Shown piece after piece: positions 8,916 to 16,100 of a stretch of 20,037 nucleotides of DNA. The translations under genes were made by a program, and so were the position numbers. The stretch spans positions 1 through 20,037 of the forward strand of contig JAEYPA010000158.1 of the NCBI GenBank assembly GCA_023411225.1. Reading direction: 5' to 3'. The notes under the pieces were generated by a model. The model did no database searches. It was not told the DNA's origin and saw only the letters and a program-made list of their open reading frames with translations. How positions within the stretch are numbered: position 1 is the first letter of the stretch; every line of letters starts with the position of its first letter. Source of the stretch: Bacillota bacterium. GTDB taxonomy: Bacteria > Bacillota > Clostridia > Lachnospirales > Lachnospiraceae.

Positions 8916-9195
8916 ACTGAAATCTCCTTAAAAAAGTGTTTATTTATGATAAGAATAGAAAAATTAAGAAAGAATTATTACAAAGTACCTTTATACTCAA
9001 AAGGGAAGAATAAAATATTCTAGATATTAATAAAATAATGAACTTTCTAAAGCGTTATACGAAAATATGTCCAATAAGAATAACATAGTAATATGTAATA
9101 AAATGAATATAACGCAAAGCAAATAATAATATTTTACTAGGTAATCAGAAGAAAACTTACTTATAATAAATGTTGTATTTAAAATGGATTATATC

Positions 9196-9210
9196 ATACA
9201 AAATTTGTAT
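9196..9210. promoter_or_regulatory. Candidate AraR operator, 15-bp perfect palindrome
   Basis: ATACAAA-A-TTTGTAT is a perfect 7+1+7 inverted repeat lying 43 bases upstream of the weak -35 box of the transporter operon. It is the best palindrome in the divergent region and of a size fitting a GntR-type dimer. It is not a direct match to the Bacillus subtilis AraR consensus, whose half-sites are arranged the other way round, so the assignment to AraR is inferred only from position. Confidence 0.4.
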
Positions 9211-9252
9211 TGTAAATATCTAACAAATATGGTTAAATAAAGGGTTTCGTAA

Positions 9253-9279
9253 TTGACTACCATGTTGTGGGATGATACT
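9253..9279 (+). promoter_or_regulatory. Possible weak promoter of the sugar ABC operon
   Basis: TTGACT (9253-9258) and GATACT (9274-9279) are separated by only 15 bases, less than the usual 17. Suboptimal spacing is common at promoters that need an activator, which would fit control by the AraC-type response regulator. The start of transcription would fall near 9287, leaving a leader of about 55 bases. Confidence 0.35.
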
Positions 9280-9341
9280 CTTGGTTTAAGGGAAAAGTTC
9301 CCGGAACAGTGAATCATATTTTAATTTTGGGAGGAAACGAT

Positions 9342-10412
9342 ATGAAGAGAAAGTTAGTTTCACTTGTATTAGCAATGCTTATGGTAGTAAGTTTAGCTGC
9401 TTGTGGTTCCAAAGATACAAATACTGCAGGCAAAAAGACAGACACACCTAAAGCAACAGCAACGCAAAAGGCATCAGACGCACCAAAAGTAACAGAAACA
9501 CCAAAAGCAACAGATGCAGCTAAACCTGCAGGAGATTTGATTAAGGTTGGTATCATTAATAACGATCCAAATGAATCTGGTTATCGTACAGCTAACGATA
9601 AGGACTTAAAAGCTAAATTCACTAAGGAAAATGGTTATGAGGCATCTTTTGCATACAGCCTTAAGAACGAAGAGCAGATTCAACAAGCTCAGAAGTTTAT
9701 CCAGGATGGCGTTGATTACTTACTTCTTTCCGCAGCGGATACAGCAGGTTGGGATTCAGTATTAAAGGATGCTCAGGATGCAGGTGTTAAGGTTATCTTA
9801 TTTGACCGTACCATTGATGCAGATCAAAGTCTTTATGAAGCTTCTATCGTTTCCGATATGGACAAAGAAGGCGAGACAGCAGTTACCTGGCTAAAAGGAC
9901 AGAAATTAAAAGAGTACAATATTATACATATTCAGGGTGTTATGGGTTCTGCTGCTCAGAAGGGCCGTTCCGGTGCATTAGTAAAAACAGCTCAAACTGA
10001 TAAATGGAATATTGTAGCTCAGCAGACAGCTGAGTGGAATGCAGAGAGAGCACAGCAGATCGTTCAATCTGTAATCGATTCAAAGAAACCTTTCAACGTA
10101 ATCTATGCCGAAAATGATGATATGGCTAAGGGCGCTGTAGCAGCTCTAGACAAAGCGAATATCTCTCATGGCGTTGGCAAAGATGTAATCGTTATGGGTT
10201 ATGACTGTAATAAATGGGCTCTTCAAGAACTTCTTAAGAAGAACTGGAACTATGATGGACAATGTAATCCTTTCCAGGCATCCTATATTGATGATATCAT
10301 CAAGAAACTTCAGAATGGTGAAACTCTTGCAGAAAAGAAAATTGTCATGGATGAAAAGGGATTTGATGCATCTACAATCACTCAAGAAGATGTAGACAAA
10401 TATGGAATCTAA
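9342..10412 (+). CDS. Sugar ABC transporter substrate-binding lipoprotein
   Basis: Extracellular receptor of a CUT2-type sugar ABC importer, 356 residues. The signal peptide MKRKLVSLVLAMLMVVSLAAC ends in a lipobox with the lipidated Cys. It is followed by a roughly 40-residue Thr/Lys/Ala/Pro-rich tether (residues 22-63, repeated TPKAT-like units) and a Peripla_BP_4 domain (VGIINNDPNESGYRTAN, TAGWDSVLKDAQDAGVKVILFDRT, YAENDDMAKGAVAAL, VMGYDCNKWAL). Start chosen at ATG 9342 behind GGGAGG (9329-9334); a GTG at 9309 is in frame but would add residues ahead of a normal signal peptide. It is the first gene of the transporter operon. The fold and several motifs parallel the sensor lipoprotein at 5178. 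The sugar is probably L-arabinose or a related furanose, inferred from the ara neighbours. Confidence 0.93.
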   Translation: MKRKLVSLVLAMLMVVSLAACGSKDTNTAGKKTDTPKATATQKASDAPKVTETPKATDAAKPAGDLIKVGIINNDPNESGYRTANDKDLKAKFTKENGYEASFAYSLKNEEQIQQAQKFIQDGVDYLLLSAADTAGWDSVLKDAQDAGVKVILFDRTIDADQSLYEASIVSDMDKEGETAVTWLKGQKLKEYNIIHIQGVMGSAAQKGRSGALVKTAQTDKWNIVAQQTAEWNAERAQQIVQSVIDSKKPFNVIYAENDDMAKGAVAALDKANISHGVGKDVIVMGYDCNKWALQELLKKNWNYDGQCNPFQASYIDDIIKKLQNGETLAEKKIVMDEKGFDASTITQEDVDKYGI

Positions 10413-10446
10413 TCAAAATAATATAAAGTTTTGACAAGCTAATCAG

Positions 10447-10490
10447 CGTGGTGCAGCGTAATTAATAACAGTATGCTTGCACCACGTTAT
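10447..10490 (+). terminator. Intra-operon hairpin between binding-protein and ATPase genes
   Basis: CGTGGTGCA (10447-10455) pairs with TGCACCACG (10478-10486) in a 9-bp stem around a 22-base loop, followed by the weak U-rich stretch TTATTTATAAT. The tail is poor for full termination, so it more likely acts as an attenuator or as a 3' stabiliser that leaves binding-protein mRNA in excess over the ATPase and permease mRNA, as is common in sugar ABC operons. Confidence 0.6.
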
Positions 10491-10518
10491 TTATAATAAG
10501 TGAGGAGTGAATACACTG

Positions 10519-12045
10519 GTGAAAGACAAATCCCTCTTGGAAATGAAGAATGTACACAAAAGTTTTCCCGGAGTACTTGCCTTACAGGGAGTGGATTTTA
10601 CATTATGTGAAGGCGAAATCCATGCGCTTATGGGTGAGAACGGAGCCGGAAAATCAACTTTAATTAAGGTCTTGACCGGAGTATATGAAAAGAACGAAGG
10701 TCATATTTATTTAAAAGGATTGGAGAAAGAAGCAGTCATTCATTCTCCACAGGATGCACAGAATCTTGGTATTAGTACGGTGTACCAAGAAATAACCTTA
10801 TGTCCAAATCTTTCAGTTGCTGAAAATATGTTTATTGGCCGTACGAAAGGAATAGGTCAGAATTGGAAGAAAATGAATGAAAAAGCTGACCAAATTCTGA
10901 AAGCTCTAGACATCCCCGTAAAAGCTACGAAGCAACTTTCTAGCTGTTCTATCGCAATTCAGCAGATGGTAGCGATAGCACGTGCAATGGATATGGATTG
11001 TAAAGTGCTGATTTTGGATGAGCCTACTTCTTCTTTAGATGAACAGGAAGTGGAGAAGCTATTTAGTCTCATGCGTGATTTGAAAAAAAGAGGTGTTGGT
11101 ATTATATTTGTCACTCACTTTCTTGATCAAGTCTATGAAGTGTGTGATAAAATAACCGTTTTGCGAGATGGCAAATTGGTTGGTGAATATGAAATAAAAG
11201 ATCTATCAAGAGTTCAGCTGGTATCTAAGATGCTAGGCAAGGAATTGGATGATTTATCAGATATTAAAGATGAGAGTGAGATTTACAATAAAGAGGATAG
11301 TGCCTCTATCGTATTTGAGGCAGAGAAACTTCAAAGTAATACTGGAATTAAACCGTTTGATTTTAACATTAAAAAGGGGGAAGTCAATGGTTTTACAGGC
11401 TTATTAGGATCAGGCCGAAGCGAATGTGTCCGCGCTATTTTTGGGGCAGATCATATCATTCACGGTTTTATGAAGAAAAATGGGAAAAAGATTAAAATCA
11501 AAAAGCCTATACAGGCCATGAAGAATGGTATCGCCTATCTTCCTGAAGATCGTAAAATGGATGGTATTATTGGAGATTTATCCGTACGTGATAATATTAT
11601 TTTGGCATTACAGGTCCACAAAGGCTTTTTTAAACCATTTAGTAAAGCAGAGGCTAATAAATTTGCAGATGAGTATATCAAATTGTTAGATATTAAGACT
11701 GCGTCTGCCGATACGCCAGTGAAATCCTTATCGGGTGGAAATCAACAGAAAGTAATTCTTGCCAGATGGCTGTTGACACATCCTGAGTACTTAATCTTAG
11801 ATGAGCCTACAAGAGGTATCGATGTAGGAACTAAGATTGAAATTCAGAAACTTGTACTTAAGCTTGCCTCGGAAGGAATGAGTATTACGTTTATTTCTTC
11901 AGAGACAGATGAGATGCTTCGTACCTGCTCTAGGCTAATTGTCATGAGAGACCGAAAGGTAGTAGGAGAGCTTTCTGGAAAAGATCTTACTCAGAGTATG
12001 ATTATGAGTACAATTGCAGGAGGTGACAATGAAGATGCAAAGTAA
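10519..12045 (+). CDS. Sugar ABC transporter ATP-binding protein, two ABC domains (RbsA/YtfR type)
   Basis: Energises the importer on the cytoplasmic side. The 508-residue protein contains two nucleotide-binding domains. The first has Walker A GENGAGKST, a diverged signature LSSCSIAIQQ, and Walker B VLILDEPTSSLD. The second has a degenerate Walker A (GLLGSGRSECVRAIFG, lacking the Lys), a canonical signature LSGGNQQKVILARWL and Walker B YLILDEPTRGIDVG. One degenerate and one complete site is the normal pattern of RbsA/MglA/AraG/YtfR ATPases. Start chosen at GTG 10519, 11 bases after GAGGAG (10502-10507); the GTG at 10507 overlaps that ribosome site. Its 3' end overlaps the first permease gene by 17 bases. 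Substrate is not readable from the ATPase itself. Confidence 0.94.
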   Translation: MKDKSLLEMKNVHKSFPGVLALQGVDFTLCEGEIHALMGENGAGKSTLIKVLTGVYEKNEGHIYLKGLEKEAVIHSPQDAQNLGISTVYQEITLCPNLSVAENMFIGRTKGIGQNWKKMNEKADQILKALDIPVKATKQLSSCSIAIQQMVAIARAMDMDCKVLILDEPTSSLDEQEVEKLFSLMRDLKKRGVGIIFVTHFLDQVYEVCDKITVLRDGKLVGEYEIKDLSRVQLVSKMLGKELDDLSDIKDESEIYNKEDSASIVFEAEKLQSNTGIKPFDFNIKKGEVNGFTGLLGSGRSECVRAIFGADHIIHGFMKKNGKKIKIKKPIQAMKNGIAYLPEDRKMDGIIGDLSVRDNIILALQVHKGFFKPFSKAEANKFADEYIKLLDIKTASADTPVKSLSGGNQQKVILARWLLTHPEYLILDEPTRGIDVGTKIEIQKLVLKLASEGMSITFISSETDEMLRTCSRLIVMRDRKVVGELSGKDLTQSMIMSTIAGGDNEDAK

Positions 12046-13135
12046 GACAAAGAAGAATTCCATTGCACAAGCTCTAGAAAAATTAACAAGACATCAGATA
12101 TTTTTTCCCTTAGTGGCATTGTTATTACTTGCAGTATTTAACTTAATAGCGGACCCTTCCTTCTATAGCATTGAATTAAGTAAGAATAGTAGTGGTAATC
12201 CAGTTCTGTTAGGAAATCTAATCACAATCTTAGATTATGGTTCAGAGTTAGCCATACTGGCTATTGGTATGACTTTGGTAACTGCAGCTTCCGGTGGGCA
12301 GGACATCAGTGTGGGCGCTACAATAGCAATCAGCGGAAGTGTGATCTTACGTGTTCTTTGTGGCACGGAATCTCAGCCGGAAGCCCTACATGCACCAATT
12401 ATTGTAGCCTTTTTGGTTGCCTGTGTTGTAGCAATGCTGTTTGGTGCATTTAATGGGGTATTGGTAGCATGCTTTAAGATCCAACCAATGGTAGCTACCT
12501 TGATTCTATTTACTGCAGGCCGCTCCATTGGAGCATGGATTAATAATAATCAGTTACCAGTTATTAGTACCAATTGTTCTGAGACATTTGGATATTTTGG
12601 TAATTCTATACCTGGAATTCCTATTCCTACTCCATTTTTCATAGCTGTCGTCTGTATGATATTAGCCTTCTTGGCGTTAAAGTTTACAAATCTCGGTTTA
12701 TATACACAATCAGTTGGAATTAATGAGAAATCCTCTAGATTAAATGGTATCAATCCTACTCTTATTAAGATATTAGCTTTTGTTATACTTGGTTTATGTG
12801 TGGCAGTCGCTGGTCTAATAAAGGTAAGTCGTCTAGGTACTATAAATTATTCCGTTGTCGCAAAGGATATCGAGATGGATGCTATCTTGGCGGTAGCCCT
12901 TGGAGGAAATGCATTAGGTGGCGGTAAGTTTAGTTTGGTTGGCTCCATTTTAGGTGCTTATGTTATTCAGTTTTTAACTACAACTTTATATAAAATGCAG
13001 GTAAAAGCTGATGCACTTTCGGCATACAAAGCTGTAGTTGTTATTTTACTTGTAGTGCTAAGTGCACCGGTGGTTAGAGAACGCCTCTCAAAGTTATGGA
13101 AGCAATTAAAGAAACATACAAAGGAGGCGGCATAA
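12029..13135 (+). CDS. Sugar ABC transporter permease (YtfT-like)
   Basis: Integral membrane subunit of 368 residues in the BPD_transp_2 family (CUT2 importers). Hydrophobic segments begin at about residue 25 (FFPLVALLLLAVFNLIA) and recur to the C terminus; family motifs include AIGMTLVTAASGGQDISVGA, GAFNGVLVACFKIQPMVATL and AVALGGNALGGGKFSLVGS, the cytoplasmic loop region that contacts the ATPase. ATG 12029 lies 5 bases after the strong ribosome site AGGAGG (12018-12023), inside the ATPase gene, so translation is probably coupled; ATG 12035 is an alternative. The next permease gene starts 1 base after its stop. Together with that gene it would form the membrane heterodimer, as YtfT and YjfF do. 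Confidence 0.93.
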   Translation: MKMQSKTKKNSIAQALEKLTRHQIFFPLVALLLLAVFNLIADPSFYSIELSKNSSGNPVLLGNLITILDYGSELAILAIGMTLVTAASGGQDISVGATIAISGSVILRVLCGTESQPEALHAPIIVAFLVACVVAMLFGAFNGVLVACFKIQPMVATLILFTAGRSIGAWINNNQLPVISTNCSETFGYFGNSIPGIPIPTPFFIAVVCMILAFLALKFTNLGLYTQSVGINEKSSRLNGINPTLIKILAFVILGLCVAVAGLIKVSRLGTINYSVVAKDIEMDAILAVALGGNALGGGKFSLVGSILGAYVIQFLTTTLYKMQVKADALSAYKAVVVILLVVLSAPVVRERLSKLWKQLKKHTKEAA

Positions 13136-13136
13136 T

Positions 13137-14159
13137 ATGAAACTTTTGAAAAAATATAAAAATATGTCAGATACAAATCTGTTACTGACGATTACAATTG
13201 TAGTTTTTTTTGCAATGTATATTGGAGCCATATTCTTTCAAGGTAAGGGCTTTTTAAAACCACAGACCTTTCTGAATATATTAAATGCCAATGCAACATT
13301 AATCATTGTATCTTGTGGTATGAGTCTTGTTATGATATCAGGGGGAATTGATATATCGGTAGGTGGTGTGACAGCCTTAGTTACTATGTGTTGTGCCGTA
13401 TACTTAGAGCTGGCTGGGGGGAATGTGTTTATATCACTACTCATTGCACTTGCTATTGGTCTTGCCTTTGGTCTAGTACAAGGATACCTGGTGGCATATC
13501 TAAATATTCAGCCTTTTATAGTTACCTTGGCGGGTATGTTCTTTGCCAAAGGAATGACTACCATTGTACATACGGATCCACTCACTGTAAAAAATAAGAG
13601 CTTTGTGGCTTTAAAATACACTCGTATTAATGTGCCGGGACTTGGTAATGTCAACAAAGCTGGAAAATACATCAATGCGTACATTGAAATTGGCGTTATT
13701 GTAGCTGTTTTGATAGTAATCTTTATTTTCTGTTACCTTCGCTGGACGAAACGTGGACGTCATTTTTATGCAGTTGGTGGTAACAGTCAGAGTGCCTTAA
13801 TGCTAGGGATCAATGTGAAGAAAACCAAATTTTTAGCCTATGTAATCTGTGGAGTTCTGGCAGGAATAGGAGGATATGTCTATTTCCTTCATGTAGGCTC
13901 AGGTGCGCCTACCAATGCTGCAGGAATGGAAATGAACGCCATTGCATCCTCTATCATTGGTGGTACAATGTTAACCGGTGGTGTAGGAAATCCAATCGGA
14001 ACTTTATTTGGTGTTCTCTCATTAAGTACCATTCAGAATATTGTAGCTTCAGCAGGTCTCGGGGATGCTTGGTGGACAGGTATTACCACTGCAGCAATAC
14101 TTTGTCTGTTCTTAGTGGTACAGAGTGTTGTAATGGTTCGTAAGAAACGAGCAGCGTAA
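13137..14159 (+). CDS. Sugar ABC transporter permease (YjfF-like)
   Basis: Second integral membrane subunit, 340 residues, BPD_transp_2 family. Motifs parallel the first permease: SCGMSLVMISGGIDISVGG, GLVQGYLVAYLNIQPFIVTLAGMFFAKG, RHFYAVGGNSQSALMLGINVK (the YjfF/RbsC-type loop) and GGTMLTGGVGNPIGTLFG. It starts one base after the stop of the upstream gene, with AAGGAGGC at 13120-13127 inside that gene. It is the last gene of the four-gene operon and is followed 42 bases later by a strong terminator. Two different permeases, one double ATPase and one lipoprotein receptor is the ytfQRT-yjfF arrangement, unlike araFGH, which has a single permease gene. Confidence 0.94.
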   Translation: MKLLKKYKNMSDTNLLLTITIVVFFAMYIGAIFFQGKGFLKPQTFLNILNANATLIIVSCGMSLVMISGGIDISVGGVTALVTMCCAVYLELAGGNVFISLLIALAIGLAFGLVQGYLVAYLNIQPFIVTLAGMFFAKGMTTIVHTDPLTVKNKSFVALKYTRINVPGLGNVNKAGKYINAYIEIGVIVAVLIVIFIFCYLRWTKRGRHFYAVGGNSQSALMLGINVKKTKFLAYVICGVLAGIGGYVYFLHVGSGAPTNAAGMEMNAIASSIIGGTMLTGGVGNPIGTLFGVLSLSTIQNIVASAGLGDAWWTGITTAAILCLFLVVQSVVMVRKKRAA

Positions 14160-14201
14160 ATGATATGAAGCAACAAACCATGATTTTAATAGTATCCCTC
14201 A

Positions 14202-14238
14202 AAATAAACCCTATGGCGTTTGTCATAGGGTTTATTTA
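14202..14238 (+). terminator. Rho-independent terminator of the ABC operon
   Basis: A 14-bp perfect stem (14202-14215 with 14224-14237, core AAACCCTATG / CATAGGGTTT) encloses the 8-base loop GCGTTTGT. The T-run is short and partly within the stem. A-rich sequence on the other side could let it also work for minus-strand transcripts. Confidence 0.85.
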
Positions 14239-14275
14239 TGTTAGACGAATAGTTCACAGATTTTTCACAAAAAAA

Positions 14276-14302
14276 TTAGCACTCACCTCTTGACATTGCT
14301 AA
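14276..14302 (+). promoter_or_regulatory. Imperfect CIRCE element (HrcA operator)
   Basis: TTAGCACTC (14276-14284), then 9 bases, then CATTGCTAA (14294-14302). The left half is identical to the CIRCE half-site, and the right half matches GAGTGCTAA at seven of nine positions. The 9-base spacer is exactly that of CIRCE, and the element overlaps the -35 box of the Hsp20 gene, where an HrcA repressor would block polymerase. Confidence 0.65.
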
Positions 14303-14318
14303 CAATATGTTATATAAC
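14290..14318 (+). promoter_or_regulatory. Promoter of the hsp20 gene
   Basis: TTGACA (14290-14295) and TATAAC (14313-14318) are separated by 17 bases. The -35 box lies within the CIRCE-like element, and the -10 box lies within an 18-bp perfect palindrome (14305-14322, ATATGTTAT/ATAACATAT). The leader from about 14326 to the ATG at 14435 is about 110 bases. Confidence 0.75.
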
Positions 14319-14434
14319 ATATATAACAAAAGAAAAGAGATGGTTTTCATGAAAACAATAATTCAATCAAACTAATATTTATTTGAAACTAACAAATCAA
14401 TGTTATTAGAAAGTCGAATAAGGAGGAATGACTT

Positions 14435-14872
14435 ATGATGAGTTTAGTACCTAGTATTTTTAGAGAAATGGACCAGATGGATAATATGTTTGATAATATA
14501 TTTAATTTTAGCAACTTTGGTTTTGGCAATAGAATGATGAATACTGATGTCAAGGAAGCAGAAAATCATTACCAAATAGAAATGGAACTACCCGGTTACA
14601 ACAAAGAAGATATTCACGCAGACTTAAAAGATGGTTATTTAACAATATCTGCTGAGCATAAAGAAGAGAAAGAGAAGAAGGATGACAAAGGTAATTATAT
14701 CCGTAGAGAGAGACGTTACGGTAATTGCTCAAGAAGCTTCTATGTTGGTAATGAGATTACAGAAAATGATATTAAAGCTAACTTTAAGAATGGCATTCTA
14801 ACATTGCTGGTACCAAAGAAGGAACCAAATAAAGAAGTCGAGCAAAAGAAATATATTGCTATTGAAGGGTAA
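14435..14872 (+). CDS. hsp20: Small heat-shock protein, Hsp20/alpha-crystallin family
   Basis: ATP-independent holdase of 145 residues that keeps unfolding proteins soluble. It has a Met/Phe/Asn-rich N-terminal arm (1-35), an alpha-crystallin domain (about 38-130) with VKEAENHYQIEMELPGYNKEDI, DGYLTISAEH, the RRERRYGNCSRSFYV strand region and the A-x-x-x-n-GxL element KANFKNGILTLLVPK, then a C-terminal IXI-type tail YIAIEG used for oligomer assembly. AAGGAGG (14420-14426) precedes ATG 14435 by 8 bases; a second ATG follows directly. It is a single-gene unit between two terminators, with a vegetative-type promoter overlapped by a CIRCE-like element, which suggests HrcA control. It is unrelated to the arabinose locus. 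Confidence 0.95.
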   Translation: MMSLVPSIFREMDQMDNMFDNIFNFSNFGFGNRMMNTDVKEAENHYQIEMELPGYNKEDIHADLKDGYLTISAEHKEEKEKKDDKGNYIRRERRYGNCSRSFYVGNEITENDIKANFKNGILTLLVPKKEPNKEVEQKKYIAIEG

Positions 14873-14910
14873 CAGTATTTGATGTATAATAACTATATAG
14901 TATTTAAGGG

Positions 14911-14948
14911 TAGCAGGGGTGCAAGTGATTGCTCCCTGCTATTTTACT
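14911..14948 (+). terminator. Terminator after hsp20
   Basis: TAGCAGGG (14911-14918) pairs with CCCTGCTA (14934-14941). An inner stem GCAA/TTGC (14921-14924 with 14929-14932) is capped by a GTGA (GNRA-type) loop. The T-rich sequence TTTTACTTT follows. The next 190 bases, up to 15141, contain only the lipoprotein promoter and ribosome site. Confidence 0.85.
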
Positions 14949-15054
14949 TTATAATGCCATTGTTTTAGCTCGGAGATAATTAAGTACTGTTGCTTTTAGA
15001 GGCGTATTGAGAAAGTTCAGGCAGAAAGCCCACATTCAATTCTTTTTAGATAAC

Positions 15055-15083
15055 TTGCTATTTAGTGGAATCACAGATACAAT
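15055..15083 (+). promoter_or_regulatory. Putative promoter of the repeat-domain lipoprotein gene
   Basis: TTGCTA (15055-15060) and TACAAT (15078-15083) are separated by 17 bases. They lie about 60 bases before the ATG, downstream of the hsp20 terminator. Confidence 0.5.
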
Positions 15084-15141
15084 GGGATTATCAGGATAGC
15101 AATTTTACTATGCAGATAGAATTACGGAGGATAGAAGAATA

Positions 15142-15969
15142 ATGAAAAAGTGGATTAGTATTTTATTAATTATTAGCGTGCTATGTTCGATAACAGCATG
15201 TTCGAAACGTAATGAGAAGGAGACCCAAATAAAATTAAGAACAACAGAACCAACTACGTTACCATCATTGATGCCAAAGGAGAGTTCTAAAAGTGTTGTG
15301 AATAAGAATCAAACTTCTTGGTACGGTGTTGGTATTTATGATCGTTGTACGATGACAACGGAAAAAGACGGCAGTAATTTAACAGTTCAGATAATATGGG
15401 GGAATTCTGCTTCATCCAGTTATCAATATGATTTCTCCGGAGTATTGAAGGATGATGTATTGACGTATACTAACCTGGTGGAAAAAGAGGTTACCGTAGA
15501 TGAAAAGAATAAGGTTGTCGAGAATGTTCTGAATAAGGACTTAAGCGGAGAGATTTTCTTTCATAATAATATGGCGCTTTGGGACAATAATGGAAGCACT
15601 GTAGTTCTTGCAACTGAAGATGAATATATTGAGGACACTACGACAATAGATTATACAGGTACTTATAAAAGCTTAGGGTTGTATGATCGTGTGACTATGG
15701 ATGTTAGTCAGAAAGACACTCAGATATCAGCTACTTTATACTGGAGTCAATCTGCGACCGAGCAATACATATATACATTTGGTGGAACTATAGATGGTAA
15801 TCAAGTAATTCTTGATAATATTAAAACAACTATGGTTACTCATAAAGAAGACGGTAGTAAAAAAGAAGAAGTTATTAAGAAAAAAAAATCTGGAACGATC
15901 TTTTTAATAAAGAACTTTATTATGGTTATGAGCGATGAGGATGATTATGTAATCCCATTTTTTAAATAA
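15142..15969 (+). CDS. Lipoprotein with two copies of a beta-rich domain, function unknown
   Basis: I do not recognise a characterised family. The 275-residue protein has a signal peptide with lipobox SITAC (Cys20), so it should be a surface lipoprotein, then a Thr/Ser/Pro-rich tether (about 25-57). Two tandem copies of one domain of about 100 residues follow. Copy 1 (about 60-160) runs GIYDRCTMTTEKDGSNLTVQ, IIWGNSASSSYQYDFSG, then SGEIFFHNNMALW and a DEY end. Copy 2 (about 172-275) runs GLYDRVTMDVSQKDTQISAT, LYWSQSATEQYIYTFGG, then SGTIFLIKNFIMVM and a DDY end. The copies share the YDR-x-TM, W-x-x-SA and SG-x-IF landmarks at equal spacing, so this is an internal duplication of a predicted all-beta module. 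GGAGGA (15126-15131) precedes the ATG. It is a single-gene unit with its own promoter and terminator, with no functional hint from neighbours. Confidence 0.85.
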   Translation: MKKWISILLIISVLCSITACSKRNEKETQIKLRTTEPTTLPSLMPKESSKSVVNKNQTSWYGVGIYDRCTMTTEKDGSNLTVQIIWGNSASSSYQYDFSGVLKDDVLTYTNLVEKEVTVDEKNKVVENVLNKDLSGEIFFHNNMALWDNNGSTVVLATEDEYIEDTTTIDYTGTYKSLGLYDRVTMDVSQKDTQISATLYWSQSATEQYIYTFGGTIDGNQVILDNIKTTMVTHKEDGSKKEEVIKKKKSGTIFLIKNFIMVMSDEDDYVIPFFK

Positions 15970-16020
15970 TATGATTCGGCTTTATGTTATATAATAAAAT
16001 TAATAACGAGGTAAATGATA

Positions 16021-16058
16021 GGAACAGGGTTCAGTTTTAAAACAGACCCTGTTCTTTT
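16021..16058 (+). terminator. Terminator after the repeat-domain lipoprotein gene
   Basis: GAACAGGGT (16022-16030) pairs with ACCCTGTTC (16046-16054). The 15-base loop contains a self-complementary GTTTTAAAAC, and TTTT follows on the + strand. The convergent thiT gene ends 43 bases beyond; the minus-strand tail of this hairpin has no U-run. Confidence 0.85.
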
Positions 16059-16100
16059 ACCGTGACATCTATCTTTTGGGAAATATTATATAAATCTGTG

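Larger units (their letters stand above)
8916..9341. promoter_or_regulatory. Divergent control region between araR and the ABC transporter operon
   Basis: A 426-base, very AT-rich gap without a supportable gene. It holds several dyads: TTACAAAG-tac-CTTTATA (8978-8994, imperfect outside AAAG/CTTT), AGAATA-aaa-TATTCT (9007-9021, perfect 6+6), GCGTTATA (9052-9059) with its inverse TATAACGC (9108-9115), ATACAAA-a-TTTGTAT (9196-9210, perfect 7+7) and GGGAA-aag-TTCCC (9290-9302) overlapping GTTCC-c-GGAAC (9297-9307). A repressor of the AraR class, an AraC-type response regulator and carbon-catabolite control could all act here. Which dyad binds which protein cannot be told from the sequence. Confidence 0.6.

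Noticed and set aside
9003..9130. Catabolite-control (cre) site near the GCGTTATA repeats
   Set aside because: The sequence around the central CG matches the cre consensus only at the AAGCG core; the outer TG and CA positions are missing.
9191..9240. Direct match to the Bacillus subtilis AraR operator
   Set aside because: TTTGTA and TACAAA half-sites are present but in the opposite order to the Bacillus consensus, so only a generic operator call was kept.
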